A stretch of 32,621 nt of DNA from Smittium mucronatum (GCA_001953115.1 LSSL01003258.1:1-32621), one strand, 5' to 3'; shown: positions 1 to 13,289, counted from the stretch's first letter. The notes: generated from the sequence alone by a model not told the origin. Made by a program: numbers and translations.

Positions 1-57
1 ATCAAATTTCATCCCACTCCCATCTGTCGCTCTAGCGGCTCCGTACCCAATGAGCAT
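1..57 (-). CDS. Possible N-terminal coding exon of unidentified protein, running off the left edge
   Basis: Reading the minus strand from an ATG at 57-55, the frame stays open to the window edge and begins M-L-I-G-Y-G-A-A-R-A-T-D-G-S-G-M. The first 60 bases are about half G+C while the sequence just beyond is strongly AT-rich, so this is a compositional island. I do not recognise the family. The reason to take it seriously is a second short reading frame at 28993 (+) that begins M-G-Y-G-S-A-R-A-S-E: the GYG-x-ARA core is shared although most third codon positions differ. The frame is also open upstream of the ATG for a few codons, so the start is uncertain. The opposite strand is open here too and is probably a shadow. 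Confidence 0.3.
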   Translation of the reverse strand, partial: MLIGYGAARATDGSGMKFD

Positions 58-2941
58 TGGTTCAAGGTATCAATGAAGGATATAATCAATAATTATATAT
101 GCAAAACAGAGTTGACTTTGAATAGAGATTTTTTCGAAAATGTGAAAAAAATATTTAATATTAATTGGGACGACTTTTATTTTATGAAATAATTATCAGA
201 AAAAAAATTGGAAAAAATAATAATTGGTATGAATATTCAATATATTTTTTGTTCTTCTACAAACAACTCAATAGATCGATTTAATAGAACGGTTAAGGAT
301 AAAAATTCAGGATAAAAAACCTCAAGTATAATGAATTTATCTATTTATAAAAAAAAAAGTCGAAGAGTACAAAAAGTCGTATTCATCTCGATACGGAAGT
401 ATTGAATATGATGAAATCTCATTAAAAAAAAATAACTTGTTGGAAATAATGAAGAAATAATTTTTTGGTGTATCTGAATCTAACATTAACAAAATAGAAA
501 TATAATGTATATAAAACAAGTTTAAAACGTTGAATTTTGAAAATTTTGATTCTTTTATGCAATTTTTTGAAAAAACGAAATTTACACTCCCAAAAAAAAA
601 ACATCAGAACTTGGGAAAATTCTTATTGTTGGTGAAAGTAATTTTCGAAAACGAAAAAATTTGTTTACGTATATTACTTTTTGATTTTAATCAAAAGAGC
701 TGATATATTGAGCATAAATTTGATTTCAAAAAGAAAGAAAGCTGGAATACCAAGGAAAATTAAAAAGAATTCAAGTTTTTATAGATAATTTTTTTAAAAT
801 AATCAATTGCTATATTCAATTATATATTCAATAAACTTTTTTCTGTTTTTCTAATATCAATCCAATAAATGAAAAAAATCCCCCACGAAACAGTAAAGAA
901 CATTGATGAAAATTAAAAAATTGTTATTTTGGAAAAAAAAATTATTTGTAAAAATGATAAGAATAATAAATGTTGCTTTATGAAGTAAAAATAAATAATT
1001 TTAATATAAACTATGTATGAACGGTGCATTCTTACATCAACAGTCTAAATTTGTATAGATCGAGGTAAAATATTAGGGTAGAGCCTTTGATTTTTTTTTG
1101 GCAAAAATTCGTAAAGAATAATCGTTTTTTAAAAAAAATCCGATATAAAATTTTCCAAAATAGTTATGGGTGCTCTATGTAAATTTTCTAAGGTATTTAT
1201 CCGCTTTTTTTTGAAAAAAAAAACTTGAGTATCTTTAGCTTATATCAAATAAAGCAAATACAGTTAAATTGATGATCTAATGAATATCAAATAATGTTAC
1301 CTATATTAGTATTTCTGATTATTATTTTTATTGTAACTTGCCTGAATAACTTTAAAACTATAACTTTTTTGAAATAAGAGGGCTAAATTCAAAAGAATAT
1401 TTCTTTTCTCTATCCTTTTCATTTTTCTTAGAAAAGCATATGTTATTTTAGATTCCAAATGAAAAAAAATTAGCCTAGGTTTTCTAATTATAAGGTTATT
1501 TATTAAATTGGATTGTTATTTTTGATTGGAATTTAAAACCTTACTATTAATTTGTTTCAAAATCCCATTTTCGCTCATAAAAAATATCAGACCTCAGCTT
1601 AGATTGTCAGCTTATTACCTGGGGGGGGAAATAAAAAATGTCATCCACTGGCATAAATTGTCAAAAATTTGAAGTATTTATCGGCCCATCTATTAAAATT
1701 ACAGTTATTGGTCAAAAGTATCGGATTTCGATTTTCTAATCATTAAGATATGATAAAAAATACTGAATACATATTTTCGAAAGATGTATAAACATCAAAA
1801 ATATGTTCTTTTATTCATTTATTGTGCTTTTTTATAGTTCCTGTTAGCTTTAAGAATTCTTCATTAAATTTAGGCTAATTTTTATCGTTTAAATAAACGA
1901 TTTGAGAAAAAAAAGTAAAATTATTTTCATTGGTCGAAATTTTCATCGAATTGAGAAATATGAAAAGGTTTAGAGTACATTAATCATCCGTTAAATTGAT
2001 TTTATAGATATGTGCAAAAAACATATATCGAAAATTTGCTTGCAAATTAACCACTTGTAGGATGAAAAATAACTGAAAAGTTTCGATTTGATATTTCAAA
2101 AAGTATACAATTAATATATATATATATAATTTTAGGGGAGATTTAAAAATAATTAGGGGATAATTTATGGTTACTTTTATTTTCCAATAAGGCTAATTTA
2201 AAAAAATATCCATGTAGATTTCTTTTCCTTTTTTTGATTTTAATTGGAAAATAAAAAAAAATCGACCAAAAACATTGATTTATGTATATATTTCCTAGAA
2301 GTTCGCAAATTTTTTTATTAACCACTTCAAAGATTTAACCCCAAGACTAAGAACTGACAGAAATGTATTTTTTTGGTTGTATATATTGACAATAGATAAA
2401 TAAAGCAATAAAATAATTGGCCTTACTATTAATTGATGCTTTCCCTTTATTAAACATAATTTAATTGAATTCCACTTGTCTAGCTTTAAGTCCTGCTAAT
2501 TTTTTTTTATTAATTGATCATATTTTACTCTTTTAATTGTTTTAGAATATAATTTTAAATTAAATGCTACTTTTTTGGTTTGCTGTAAATCTAATCGATT
2601 TATTAAGTAACAATACAAGATAAAAATCAAATTAAGTAAAAATTGATCATTAAAAAATATTATTACTTTTGTATAACAATTTGAAAATAAAATCTAATCT
2701 GATGATGAATAGAAGTTCCCGAAAAAAGTGTGGATATTGAGTAGAAAACGTTCATGGACCGCTTCATTTCACATTAAAGTAGTCTTGTAATTAACCCCAA
2801 CCCAAAAATAAAACTTAATTCATCTCCAAGAGACTTCAAAAAGAATGAAAAATAAGTTAGAGGAGTAGCATCATCACATAACCAAAGCACGAGATTTTGG
2901 GATAAGTTAATGATTTTTTTAAAGAAAAAAATGATTAAATA
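58..2941. other. AT-rich spacer without a supported gene
   Basis: Nearly 2.9 kb of very AT-rich DNA with frequent stops in all frames, poly-A and poly-T runs, a G8 tract at 1621-1628 and an AT microsatellite near 2115-2127. The plus strand at about 193-312 has one short open stretch containing S-I-D-R-F-N-R-T-V-K-D, faintly like a retroviral-type integrase, between in-frame TAA codons. Several 60-codon open frames on the minus strand are Phe/Lys/Ile/Tyr-rich products of base composition. The last 250 bases lie just downstream of the CLASP-like gene and probably hold its 3' UTR. Confidence 0.5.
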
Positions 2942-5883
2942 TTACAGAATACCGGAATTAACCACTGGTAGTAAAAAAGATGTCTCTGAAGCATTCAAAT
3001 TATCCCCGTCGTCGATCGGTTGCTGAATATGTTCCATTTTTTCTTCATTTGAAAACTGGGAGCTTTCAGACCCATTACAAGTGGATTCGTCTGTATCCTT
3101 GTCTACTTGATTAGTAAAATTGTTTATCTCGTCAATTTTTTCAGATAAATTTAAAATTGATTGACTATCTATAATTTTTGAAGTGAACTCCAATATATTT
3201 GACTCTTCATAATTTGAAGTTTTCTTGATATCACTAGTTAATTCGTTAATATGATCAGCTGGCTCTGTATTTGGAATAAAGTTATTATCATCTATTTTAT
3301 CCAATAAGATAATAGATCTATCATCAGAATCTTGACCATGGGTGGGGAAGGAAGATATAGAGTTTAACGGAATATCAGTTTGGGCATTATTATAAATCTC
3401 TAAATCGCTACCAGATTTAATAGTTTGAGAATCGTGGTTTTCTCGAATCTGAGGGCTGCTGTTTCCATCAGGTGTGCTTATTTCATGTTCAATTTGGGCA
3501 GCTAATTCAGTCAATTGGCCTTCGTTATTGATTTCTATTTTCTTATTCTCAGAAGGTAGTATAACATCCATTTGGTTCTGTAACAAATCTATTGTAGCTG
3601 GTTTGGCTTTATTTACTAAAGAATTAGCATTAATGGATGAATTCTCCTGATCAATATTGGCTGATGGTTCAAGATCTGCCTTACGTTTTGATATCATCTT
3701 CTTTTGGCTAGCGATATTACTGGAATGGCCTAAATAGGGTTTAAGCTCCTTATTTCTTCCTGTAGATGAGGCAGTAGGCCTCAAGTAGCTTGGGACGCTA
3801 AGATCGACATTTTTCCTATTTTTTCTAGATACAGATGAAGGTATGGGGTTTCTGGGTATAGATTTATGTGCCTCGATAGAATTAGATTTTTTTGCAACGG
3901 ACTGTTTGGATATCCGATCAGACATACTTGGGAGAATTGAGTCTCGGTAAGAATTCAAAACCAATCCAGTCATACTTGACTTTCTTGTTTTAACTCCGGC
4001 TAATTGCCGAGCTCTTATGATTGTCAATCTACGAATCTCTCTATTTCTATTCTTAGCTTTAATAGATTCAATTTCGGGAACGATTTCGGGAGCCAACGGA
4101 GCCAGCTTTTTTGGCAATAATTTTTGAGCTCTTGGACTGATGTAAACAGGTTGCAGTGATCTACCGAAAACTGGCAGTTTTCTGGCTCTAACACTGTGGA
4201 TTCTTCCGGTAAACAATTTGAAATTTTTTGAATTTTGGTTGGAATCAAAAGATTCATCAATGGACCTTTTCCTAGGCATTAAGGTAGAATCTTTAAAACC
4301 AAAAGAAGATAGGTTCTTTTTATCCGCGTTAATTGGTAGCGGCCCTGCTTTTGCGGTATTGACAGACACCTCTTGATTAAGAGATGAAACAGGGGCATAA
4401 TCAAAAAACTTATTGCTGGTTGTATCTAAAGTATGAAGTTGTCCTTCTTCCACTTTATTGTTGCTTATAGATCCTTCGATATCAACATCACAGGAAAGAG
4501 TTTCTGTTTTGGACTCTATAGAAGCTTCAGATTTTGAACCTATAGATGGATTAGAGATGGATGCTAGAGGTGTATTATCATTGACATTATCAACTGAAAT
4601 GACTTTAGGTGTGGTTTTAGAGACGTGTTCGGGACCATTTGGATCATTAAAAACAATGGACTGATTAAATAAGGTTTTAAGTCTAACGGGTTCCCTCCTA
4701 ACAGCAGTTAAATTATTTTTCATTTCAAATGAAGGGTTTGATTTAGAATCTAAATCTTCTCCAGGATTACTAGCAGCTATTCTGCGAACAGGCTGGGGCT
4801 TATAAATCTTGATTTCATCACCGGACTGTTGAATTTCTTGGTCTTTAGAAGTTGATTTGTCTATGGGGATCTCTTTTAGAAGAGTAGTGCTTTCCAAATT
4901 AGATTTTGACCTTATAGAATTCAAAATTCCAATTCGAGAGTTAGGAATCTTGGAAGTGATATTTTGAGAAGAAATGGAAATTTTGGAAAAGCTCTTACTA
5001 GGATTATCTACTTTAGAGGATGATTGAATCTTTAAGTATTTTTTGGCGACTGGATCTAGCTTAGATATAAGAGCATCCCTATTTTCAGGGAATCTTTTGG
5101 AGAAAGAATAGAAAATGCTCTTAGCATTAGTTCTTACATCTACATCAGCATCGATATTTAGAAGAGATATAGTGGTGTTTAAAATGTCAAAGTAAGGCTT
5201 CAATCCTTGATCATCTTTTCGCTTTGAATCTGAAAAATCTTTTACACGATCACTCTCAACAATAGTAAGGAGAACCTTAGAAACATTTCTCCTAAGGAAC
5301 TTGCTGGGATCTTTAGAGGAGTATTCACAAATCAGAGGAATGTGTTCAAAACATCTGGAGTAAATGAATATTGATTCTAGGCAGCGAACACCTCTTACGG
5401 TAAAAACTTTATTCGTTCTTGCACACAATTTAACCAAATCATTGATAAACAGGGAGGACAAAGGTTGAAAATCGAGACCAGAATTTTTAGCAAGAGCGTC
5501 CAAAAACTCCACAGTAGCACCACTTAAGCGGGTTCTCTCGGTGTGTATTGAATGGCCAAGACTTTCGTGAATTTCTTTAACCTTGGACAAAGTTATGGGG
5601 TAATTACAAGCACCAGCATTAACCAAAGAGGTAAAATTCTTAGTAGCAGTTTCTAATTGAAGCCAGGTATCCTCGCTTTCATCTTTTTGCAAAGTGGATA
5701 TTAAAGGTAGAAGCTTTTCCTGCAGATCTTGGGAGTTCCCGATCTAAAAAAAAAATAAAAAACGGTAAAGTTGTATTAAATGCTAAAAAAATGGCAATGG
5801 GGAAAGAAAATTAATGAGATGTGAAAAAGAAAAAAAAGGCCATCAAGAAAACTATATTTGAATATTACCCTATTGTAATCCAT
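2942..5883 (-). CDS. CLASP/Stu1-family microtubule plus-end protein with N-terminal TOG domain
   Basis: Predicted 938-residue microtubule-binding protein; the family promotes microtubule rescue and spindle and kinetochore stability. Exon 1 is 5869-5883 (M-D-Y-N-R), exon 2 is 2942-5743, with a 125-base intron (donor GTAATA, acceptor after a T-run). The large frame has no good ATG of its own near its start, but the tiny first exon joins it in phase 0, so I prefer that start. Residues about 12-242 look like a CLASP N-terminal TOG/HEAT array, ending in the typical V-R-T-N-A-K-S-I-F-Y-S-F with a following F-P-E-N-R-D-A-L. Just after it is S-K-I-P (269-272), an SxIP motif of the kind that binds EB1. 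The rest is Ser/Asn-rich and disordered-looking, basic in the middle (about 500-640) and acidic at the C-terminus. It is shorter than known fungal CLASPs (about 1,500 residues) and I see no second TOG, so a missed 3' exon is possible. Confidence 0.85.
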
Positions 5884-7853
5884 AGAAGAAAAATAGGAAA
5901 GAATAATGATAAAGTGAGTTTGGTTTAAAAAATCAAGAGATACTACAATAAAGCTAGTAATGTGTTTTTTTTATAGTTGGTGATCAAAGATACTTAGAAG
6001 CTGCACGGAAGTAGAAGTAACTATTACAAAAAGCAGCTCGTCCGCATGTAGAAAAGGGCGATATTTTATTTTTTTTGAGAAGTGTCCCTTCGTGCATAAT
6101 TTATTTGTTGTTACATACGCATTCCAAAATCTATTTGCATTTAACGTACATCACTATCAAATCATATCAGCCATTTTCAGCTGAATCGCTCTAAACAAAA
6201 TATACTCACTATTAATGGCCAGTGTTGTTTACATCATATTTACACAATCTCAAAAAGACAATAGAAAAGCAAAACATTTTTTGATTAGCCAATGCCTCAA
6301 ACAAAGAAATGCCTTAATCCAAAATTATAAATTATAAAAATACACGTCAATCTAGGTCTTAATACTCGCTCAACAAATAGAGGCATCAATGCGCCTAATT
6401 TAATCGTTTTTAGACTTGATCAAACTTTGTTTCTATTAGTATAAATCCAAACTTTCCTCATAAGGGATATTCTTTGCAAAATCCGTACAAAATAAAAGGG
6501 ATATTCTTTACAAAGAGAATCTTTTTTATTGCTTTGTTATTATTGGCCAACGCTTTGCTTTTAAAACCAATAAGCCAACTAATACTGAAAATACCCCGAA
6601 ATCAGTAACTTTGACGCACCTTCTCAGTAAATAAAAATCCCTTTGGTTTTTTCGATCTATTTACCCAATAAGCTACTATATCATCAAAAATGGATTTCCA
6701 AATTACGAATAAGGGAGATTGTTTATGAACTCATTCCTTTTTCTTATTGATGGATCTATTGGCCAATATTTCATTTAGATTTTATTACAGGATAATTATG
6801 GGCATCAGCCAATAAATCTAATAAAACATGACCCTAATAAAATAACCATAATATCTACTACGAATTGAAACAATCATATGTAAAAATTAGCTCATTGATT
6901 CGCTTATCAAGCTTTCTTTGAATATTTCTCGAGTTTCCTAATTATGGGGGTAGTAAAATTTTAACTGACAAGTGCCTGGTTTCAAAAATAATCTTCCAAT
7001 ATGCACAGTTTATTAAAACTAATCAGCGCATAATTTTTCTCCTTATCTTGTCAATTATTAGTTTTGGAGGTTGTAACTAAAAGAATACATTAACAGCAGC
7101 AATAATCAAGTAGGTAACTTTCCTATTCCACTGAAAAATGACAATAAATGTGTGACTAACGAGTTTAATTTTCCGAAATTACATCATTGGTCCAAATATT
7201 TTAAATGAGGCTTTCTACTAATCAATGAAGAGTATATTATTTAAGGGACTAAATATTACCATCTTACAATAAAATTCCGTGATACAAAAGACTAAATATT
7301 ACCAAATCTTATACTTGATGACAACTTAATACTATTTGCAGAAAAAAAAATCAGTATAGCCAATATATTATTTATACTCAGAATTTCACATTTTACTCAT
7401 ATATTTATTGGCTAGAGCTCAGTCAGAATTCTATGCCTCTAGATATGAAAGGGTTGAAAATTTGGTGACTAAATCGTAGATATTTAACAAATAATTGGAC
7501 AAATACATCATATGTCAGATTCATTGGCTCACAGTCCATTAGTTCTTTAGTTTATTATCATCACATTTTTTTCAAATTTTCTCAAAATCAAAAAATTTGT
7601 ACTTGAATTTTTTTCTTAAAAAAAATAAAAATGAGATATACTAAAGACTTATAGTTGATCACCAAGAAACTTCAATAAATTATTCATCGCGCGAATTACA
7701 TGAAAAATAATATATTTCATTTTTAGATCAACCTGATTTTAATTTTTATTTGGATTCACCTTTTGAATCTCGATTCGAGCTCTATTAGGGCATGTATATA
7801 AGTTAAAGGATCAAAAACTCCATAGAACATTAAAAATTTAATACCCATGAAAA
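5884..7853. promoter_or_regulatory. Divergent intergenic region between the CLASP-like gene and RPC8
   Basis: About 2 kb separates the two divergent start codons and must contain both promoters. It is visibly less AT-rich than the deep spacers elsewhere and carries repeated CCAAT/ATTGG-type words: ATTGGCCAAC at 6542-6551, the perfect palindrome ATTGGCCAAT at 6758-6767, and several AGCCAAT or TTGGCT words around 6560, 6797, 7360 and 7405. CCAAT boxes are bound by the HAP/NF-Y complex in fungi; that these are such sites is inference. A G+C-richer patch at 6000-6060 lies upstream of the CLASP start and may be its 5' UTR, with a possible 7-codon upstream ORF. No coding exon is supported. Confidence 0.5.
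6758..6767. promoter_or_regulatory. Back-to-back CCAAT boxes (ATTGGCCAAT palindrome)
   Basis: A perfect 10-base palindrome made of an ATTGG and a CCAAT box sharing the centre. It lies in the divergent promoter region about 0.9 kb from the CLASP start and 1.1 kb from the RPC8 start. A one-base variant lies 0.2 kb away at 6542-6551, and the same core is doubled at 28672-28697. Confidence 0.35.
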
Positions 7854-9168
7854 ATGTTTGTGTTGACTACAATAAGCGATAACATCAGAACTAGACCATG
7901 GAATTTCGGCAAAACACGGCTGCAATCAGTTAGAGAAGAGATCAATAAGAAATATGCGAATAAGGTACCTTTTTAAAATCCCTGTATTACCTTCAAGAAT
8001 CGACTTTCAAATAACTCTACTATCTTTAAACCTTTTCCGAATCAATAAAATTTAATATAATATTTTAATCGATGTTTTACACTTTTTTAGGTTATACATC
8101 AGATTGGGCTAGTAATTAGGGTTTTTGATATTATTGAAATGGATGAAGGTTTTATCCAACATTCCGAAGGAAGCTCGTGGACTATGGGTACTTTTAATTT
8201 TTGTCTTATTCGCTAACTGTTGAAACCCTTATTTTTTTTTTCTTGGCTTGATTAACTAAACAGTTCATGCTGATATATGTTTTATAAAAAAAAATTACTT
8301 TATTCTCCTATAATATTTAAATTATAGTTGAATTCAGGTTGATTGTATTTAGGCCGTTTGGGGGGGAAATTATTGAAGCAAAAATTAATAGCTGTAATCC
8401 CAACGGAATAAAAGGTAGAAATCTCTATTTTTTTCAAAAAAAAAAAAAATTGTTTATTATATCTCGTTTATAAATATTTTTTTCTGGTAAATGTCAAATA
8501 GCTTCATTACAATTTTTTTCCGATATATGGATCCCAAAAGACTTATTACGAGCTGGAACCGAATAGTAAGCATCATTTATAAAATTGTTCCAAAAGAAAA
8601 ATTATAGAGAAAGCAAATAATGTATTTTTCTCAAAACACTCTCAATCATAAAAGAACACTATATTATTTTATTTTTTGTTGGCCCTTAAATTTAAAAAGA
8701 ATTCAAAATATCTTTATTTATTTAAATAACTAATTGACTACAATTTAACATTTAAAAAATGTAATATAATATAATAGTGATGCGGTAGAGGGCGTCTTTG
8801 TGTGGAAGTATGAAGGCCAAGACTTTTACCTCGATATTGACGAAAAGATAAAGCTACGGGTTGTTGAAGGGACATTTATAGATTCAAACGTACAGCGTAC
8901 AACCGCTGGTGACCATCAAACTGGTGGAAACCCTGCCAGTGGGAACCAACAACATAGCCAACTGGCTACTGATCCTCCTCCCAGTGGCGGATTTGGTGCA
9001 GAAAATAGGCTAGGAACAGTGACTAACCCAAACCAAAGCCATAGCATTCTAAATGGTGGTAATAGCCCGTTAGCACCAGCCGATTTGCAAACCACCCAAT
9101 ACGTTCCGCCCTACTTGCTTACCTGCTCAATGACAGAAGATGGTTTAGGCCCCGTTAGCTGGTGGTAA
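7854..9168 (+). CDS. RPC25: DNA-directed RNA polymerase III subunit RPC8 (Rpc25, Rpb7 homologue), five exons
   Basis: Subunit of the RNA polymerase III stalk, which pairs with Rpc17 and acts in initiation at tRNA and 5S genes. Exons are 7854-7964, 8091-8187, 8328-8414, 8502-8565 and 8778-9168; they join in frame to 249 residues. The protein starts M-F-V-L-T-T-I-S-D-N-I-R, and residues 1-80 match the Rpb7-type N-terminal domain (Y-A-N-K-V-I-H-Q-I-G-L, then E-F-R-L-I-V-F-R-P-F). Residues about 81-155 match the RPC8-specific S1/OB domain (C-N-P-N-G-I-K-A-S-L-Q-F-F-S-D-I-W-I-P). The C-terminus ends D-G-L-G-P-V-S-W-W like human and yeast orthologues. Oddities: a linker of about 75 residues rich in Gly, Asn, Pro and Gln (156-232) replaces the shorter family linker, making it about 40 residues longer than the 204-212 usual. 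An alternative acceptor at 8261-8263 gives a poor match and was rejected. Confidence 0.93.
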
Positions 9169-9199
9169 AAAATGTCCCAACTCCACTTAGAGATTTCAT

Positions 9200-9205
9200 A
9201 ATAAA
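9200..9205 (+). terminator. Probable polyadenylation signal of RPC8
   Basis: AATAAA lies 32 bases after the RPC8 stop codon. In DNA this AT-rich the hexamer is common, so position is the main argument. Confidence 0.35.
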
Positions 9206-9835
9206 AATATTTTTCAAACTTCAATATCAAATTTTATTGATTAAACCTGTTTTTTAATTTGTAAATTTTGTAAATTCCAAAAAAATCTCAATTACAAAAA
9301 ACTCGCTTTATCGAAAAAGTCCCAAATATTCTAAACTTCGTTGGAGTCACAAACTTTAATTTTTTAGCCCTTTTACTTCCAGTGGTCTATTTTGTGCCAT
9401 CTTCATAGCCAATATTTATGCTACTTTGATTCAACTCGAATAAATCAACACTTATTGGTCGACATTTTGCTATTGATATATAGATAATTTCAAAATGCAG
9501 CAAATTGGATCACTTCGTACATACATGGAGACGAAAGAGATAAGAAAATGCATAGCAACTTAAAAAATATATATACAGTTCATGATTGAATTTTCTCAAG
9601 TATTAAAAAAGATGAAATTAAGATCGCATCGATTTGAAAATTAGAATAATCTACCAATTAATTGCTTTAAGGAAATGTATAATATCATTGTCAGTAAAGA
9701 AAGTAAACAGATATAAAAAGAATAAAAAAGAAAAAGAGGGGTAATTTTGAGTAGAATCGGCTTGTAGGGTCATGGGTGAATTAAAGAGGTAGATTTGGTG
9801 GATATGTTAGAGGATGTTAGGGAGAGTTCCAATGA
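9206..9835. other. Convergent 3' spacer between RPC8 and PP1
   Basis: About 630 bases shared by the 3' ends of two convergent genes. No coding exon is supported. A short plus-strand frame at about 9495 (roughly 22 codons) is not convincing. A piece near 9370-9405 resembles, imperfectly, a piece near 11822-11855; it may be a weak dispersed repeat flanking PP1 or coincidence. Confidence 0.5.
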
Positions 9836-11226
<1,391 letters not shown>

Positions 11227-12600
11227 TTTACTTGTTTGATCTTAGTAGAGAGATGAGCTTTTTTAATCAAGATGTCGGGACAAATAATGAATGAAATATA
11301 ATAAAAAAAAAGACTTTTAAAACAAATACCTCTTATTATAGTATATATAAGGTGGTGTGAATTTTATGTTTTCAGGATGTGCAATTGATTTTAAATGAAA
11401 ACTCCAAATAGATTGATAATCAGAAACGATTAAATCAGAATAATAAAATATTTTGAAGGGATGGAAGTTCGGAGGTCGAAAAGATATCTAAAATAATATG
11501 TAAACCCAAATGTAAGAAAGTTCTTGCGAAGTAAAGTAGAATATTAAAGTCGAGTATGATAATCAAGCTGAAACTGAGCAAAAAGAGGGATGTATAGAGA
11601 TTGGAAAGGGTCTTGAAATAACACAGTCAAGATTTAGGAAGGATGGGCTTTGAACTTACAATGACCGGAATGAAATTCAAAATCAGAAGGCTCGAAAGTA
11701 TCAAATATGAAATATACCTAAGTGGAGTATAGCAGTAAATTGTGTCGTAAAAAAATTTTCTGCGGATATTTAGATTATTCTACATCAAGTTATAGCGAGC
11801 CTCTCCTGTTTATTGGTGGTAGACTTTTCACTTCTCTGGTCTATTTGTATGCCATCGATTAATAATCAGCTTGGAAATCTCAAAGCGTGTTATTTTTCAG
11901 AGGATTTTTTTCGCATTTCATTGGATATTTTTGGTTCCACTCGCTGGATACCTCCTCATACCCTCCCCTCACACTTCTCTCCCATTTACCAGATCTTGCT
12001 ATCCATTAAAAATAGCCTTTAGCTGTCCACACCGGTAATTATACCTCTGATTTTGAATTACCAAGCCCTTATAAAAAATCACAATATTATTGGTTTAATT
12101 CAATTTTTAGAAAATCTATTGGTCATTTTATATTTTATATTTGACCCCTATAACTAAAAAAGGGACATTTATATATTATTTTTTATCCAATAAATTTAGG
12201 CTATTATCAGCTGAATATCTAATTAGTAATGTGATTACGAATAACAATGGCTACAGTTGGCTATTTTTATTTAATATAATCGGCTGGAATTTTTTACCTA
12301 TAAACTATTTGTTAAAAATGATTAACAATAAATAATTCGAAATTATACCGTAAATCACAATCATTCAAGTGTCAGAGCCATTAGCATATGCTTTGATCTA
12401 AAAAAAAGCGAAATGTACTTGCAAGAATATAAACCTTATAGGTTGATTCCACTATATATTTTCATATTATTAATTTATTCGTCATCACTAAATCAGTCAT
12501 TTATATATAGGCTAGTATTAGCCCTTTTTTATAACTATTATCTCATTGGAATAAACATTTTCTTCACGGAAAAATAAGTAAAGTATATAATAGCTGGCCA
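11227..12600. other. Upstream region of PP1 and moderately AT-rich spacer
   Basis: The first few hundred bases must contain the PP1 5' UTR and promoter. A GTAAGT donor-like site on the minus strand near 11655-11660 could belong to a 5' UTR intron, but I cannot pair it with confidence. Plus-strand open frames at 11813-12022 and 12141-12335 (69 and 64 codons) have no recognisable motif, and frames this long are expected by chance in the less AT-rich spacers. GGCTA, TTAGCC and TTGGC words recur here as in the other gene-proximal spacers. Confidence 0.45.
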
Positions 12601-12629
12601 CAGTATATATCGGATTAAGTGCGCGTTTT
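12601..12629 (+). repeat. Left arm of the inverted repeat pair
   Basis: 29 bases starting CAGTATATATCGGATTAAGT; pairs with 13261-13289 with two mismatches. It is G+C-richer than its flanks, with a GCGCG core. Confidence 0.65.
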
Positions 12630-13260
12630 ATCATTTCCGCAATTGACTTTTGTCCAAAAAATATCTATTGTTTAAGAAGCTGAATTTTTTTAAAGCGATA
12701 ATTATAGGCCAAGCCCAATATTCTCCTAACATTTTTATGAGCGCTTTTTGGCTAATATATATCTAAATTCGGAATAAATTTTAACATTTATTCCTTTTTG
12801 GGAACATTATCCCCAATTTTATTTTTAGACCAATTATCTTCTAATATCATTAATGCACCTACATATTTTCAGCTGTGTAAATAATAAGAAAGTTAGGAGA
12901 CATGTTTTAATGTACCCAATTAAAGTATTGGAATAGGAGTTGATTCAACTCTTTCAGGGGCGATGGTACAAAAAATGGCTTTCACTTTTCTCTTAATGTT
13001 ATTATTAGTTTAATTTTATTTGTATACTATTGGGCTGATCATATTTTTGAACCAATTGTAATTGTAAATATACGCAAATAGGGGAATGGCACAAATTTGG
13101 GCCCGGAAAGGGTTAATATCCATTATTGTTATCAAATGGTAAAGGTTTAAATTCATTTTCTATTGATTTATAATTGGATACAATTGAAAAATTAAGCTCC
13201 ATACATTCGCTCGGACATTGTTAGCATAACAACCTAATTCTCATTCAAAAAATGGTTTTC

Positions 13261-13289
13261 AAAACGCGGACTTAATCCGATATCTACTG
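13261..13289 (-). repeat. Right arm of the inverted repeat pair
   Basis: The reverse complement starts CAGTAGATATCGGATTAAGT; pairs with 12601-12629. I noticed no third copy of this sequence in the window. Confidence 0.65.

Larger units (their letters stand above)
12601..13289. mobile_element. 689-base segment bounded by 29-base inverted repeats (possible MITE-like element)
   Basis: The left arm 12601-12629 and the reverse complement of the right arm 13261-13289 match at 27 of 29 positions, sharing the core ATATCGGATTAAGT followed by G or C and CGCGTTTT. Both arms begin CAGTA, so the segment has clean, well-defined ends like a small non-autonomous DNA transposon. No target-site duplication is obvious: the left flank ends in CTGGCCA and the right begins CATATAG. 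The interior holds a 15-base palindrome at 12937-12951 (GAGTTGA, T, TCAACTC) and no convincing transposase. A minus-strand open frame of about 65 codons runs from about 13455 through the right arm and is probably chance. Confidence 0.5.

Noticed and set aside
1..192. Plus-strand frame open from the left edge to a TAA at 190-192
   Set aside because: Its first part is antisense to the minus-strand GYG-x-ARA frame, and the rest has ordinary AT-rich composition.
4024..4664. Antisense and out-of-frame open frames inside the CLASP-like gene
   Set aside because: Shadows of the long coding frame.
8264..8352. Alternative RPC8 exon 3 using acceptors at 8261-8263 or 8351-8352
   Set aside because: Gives residues that do not match the family, whereas the acceptor at 8325-8327 restores E-F-R-L-I-V-F-R-P-F in phase.
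11813..12335. Two plus-strand frames of 69 and 64 codons
   Set aside because: No recognisable domain, and frames of this length are expected by chance in the less AT-rich spacers. The first relies on a GTG start.
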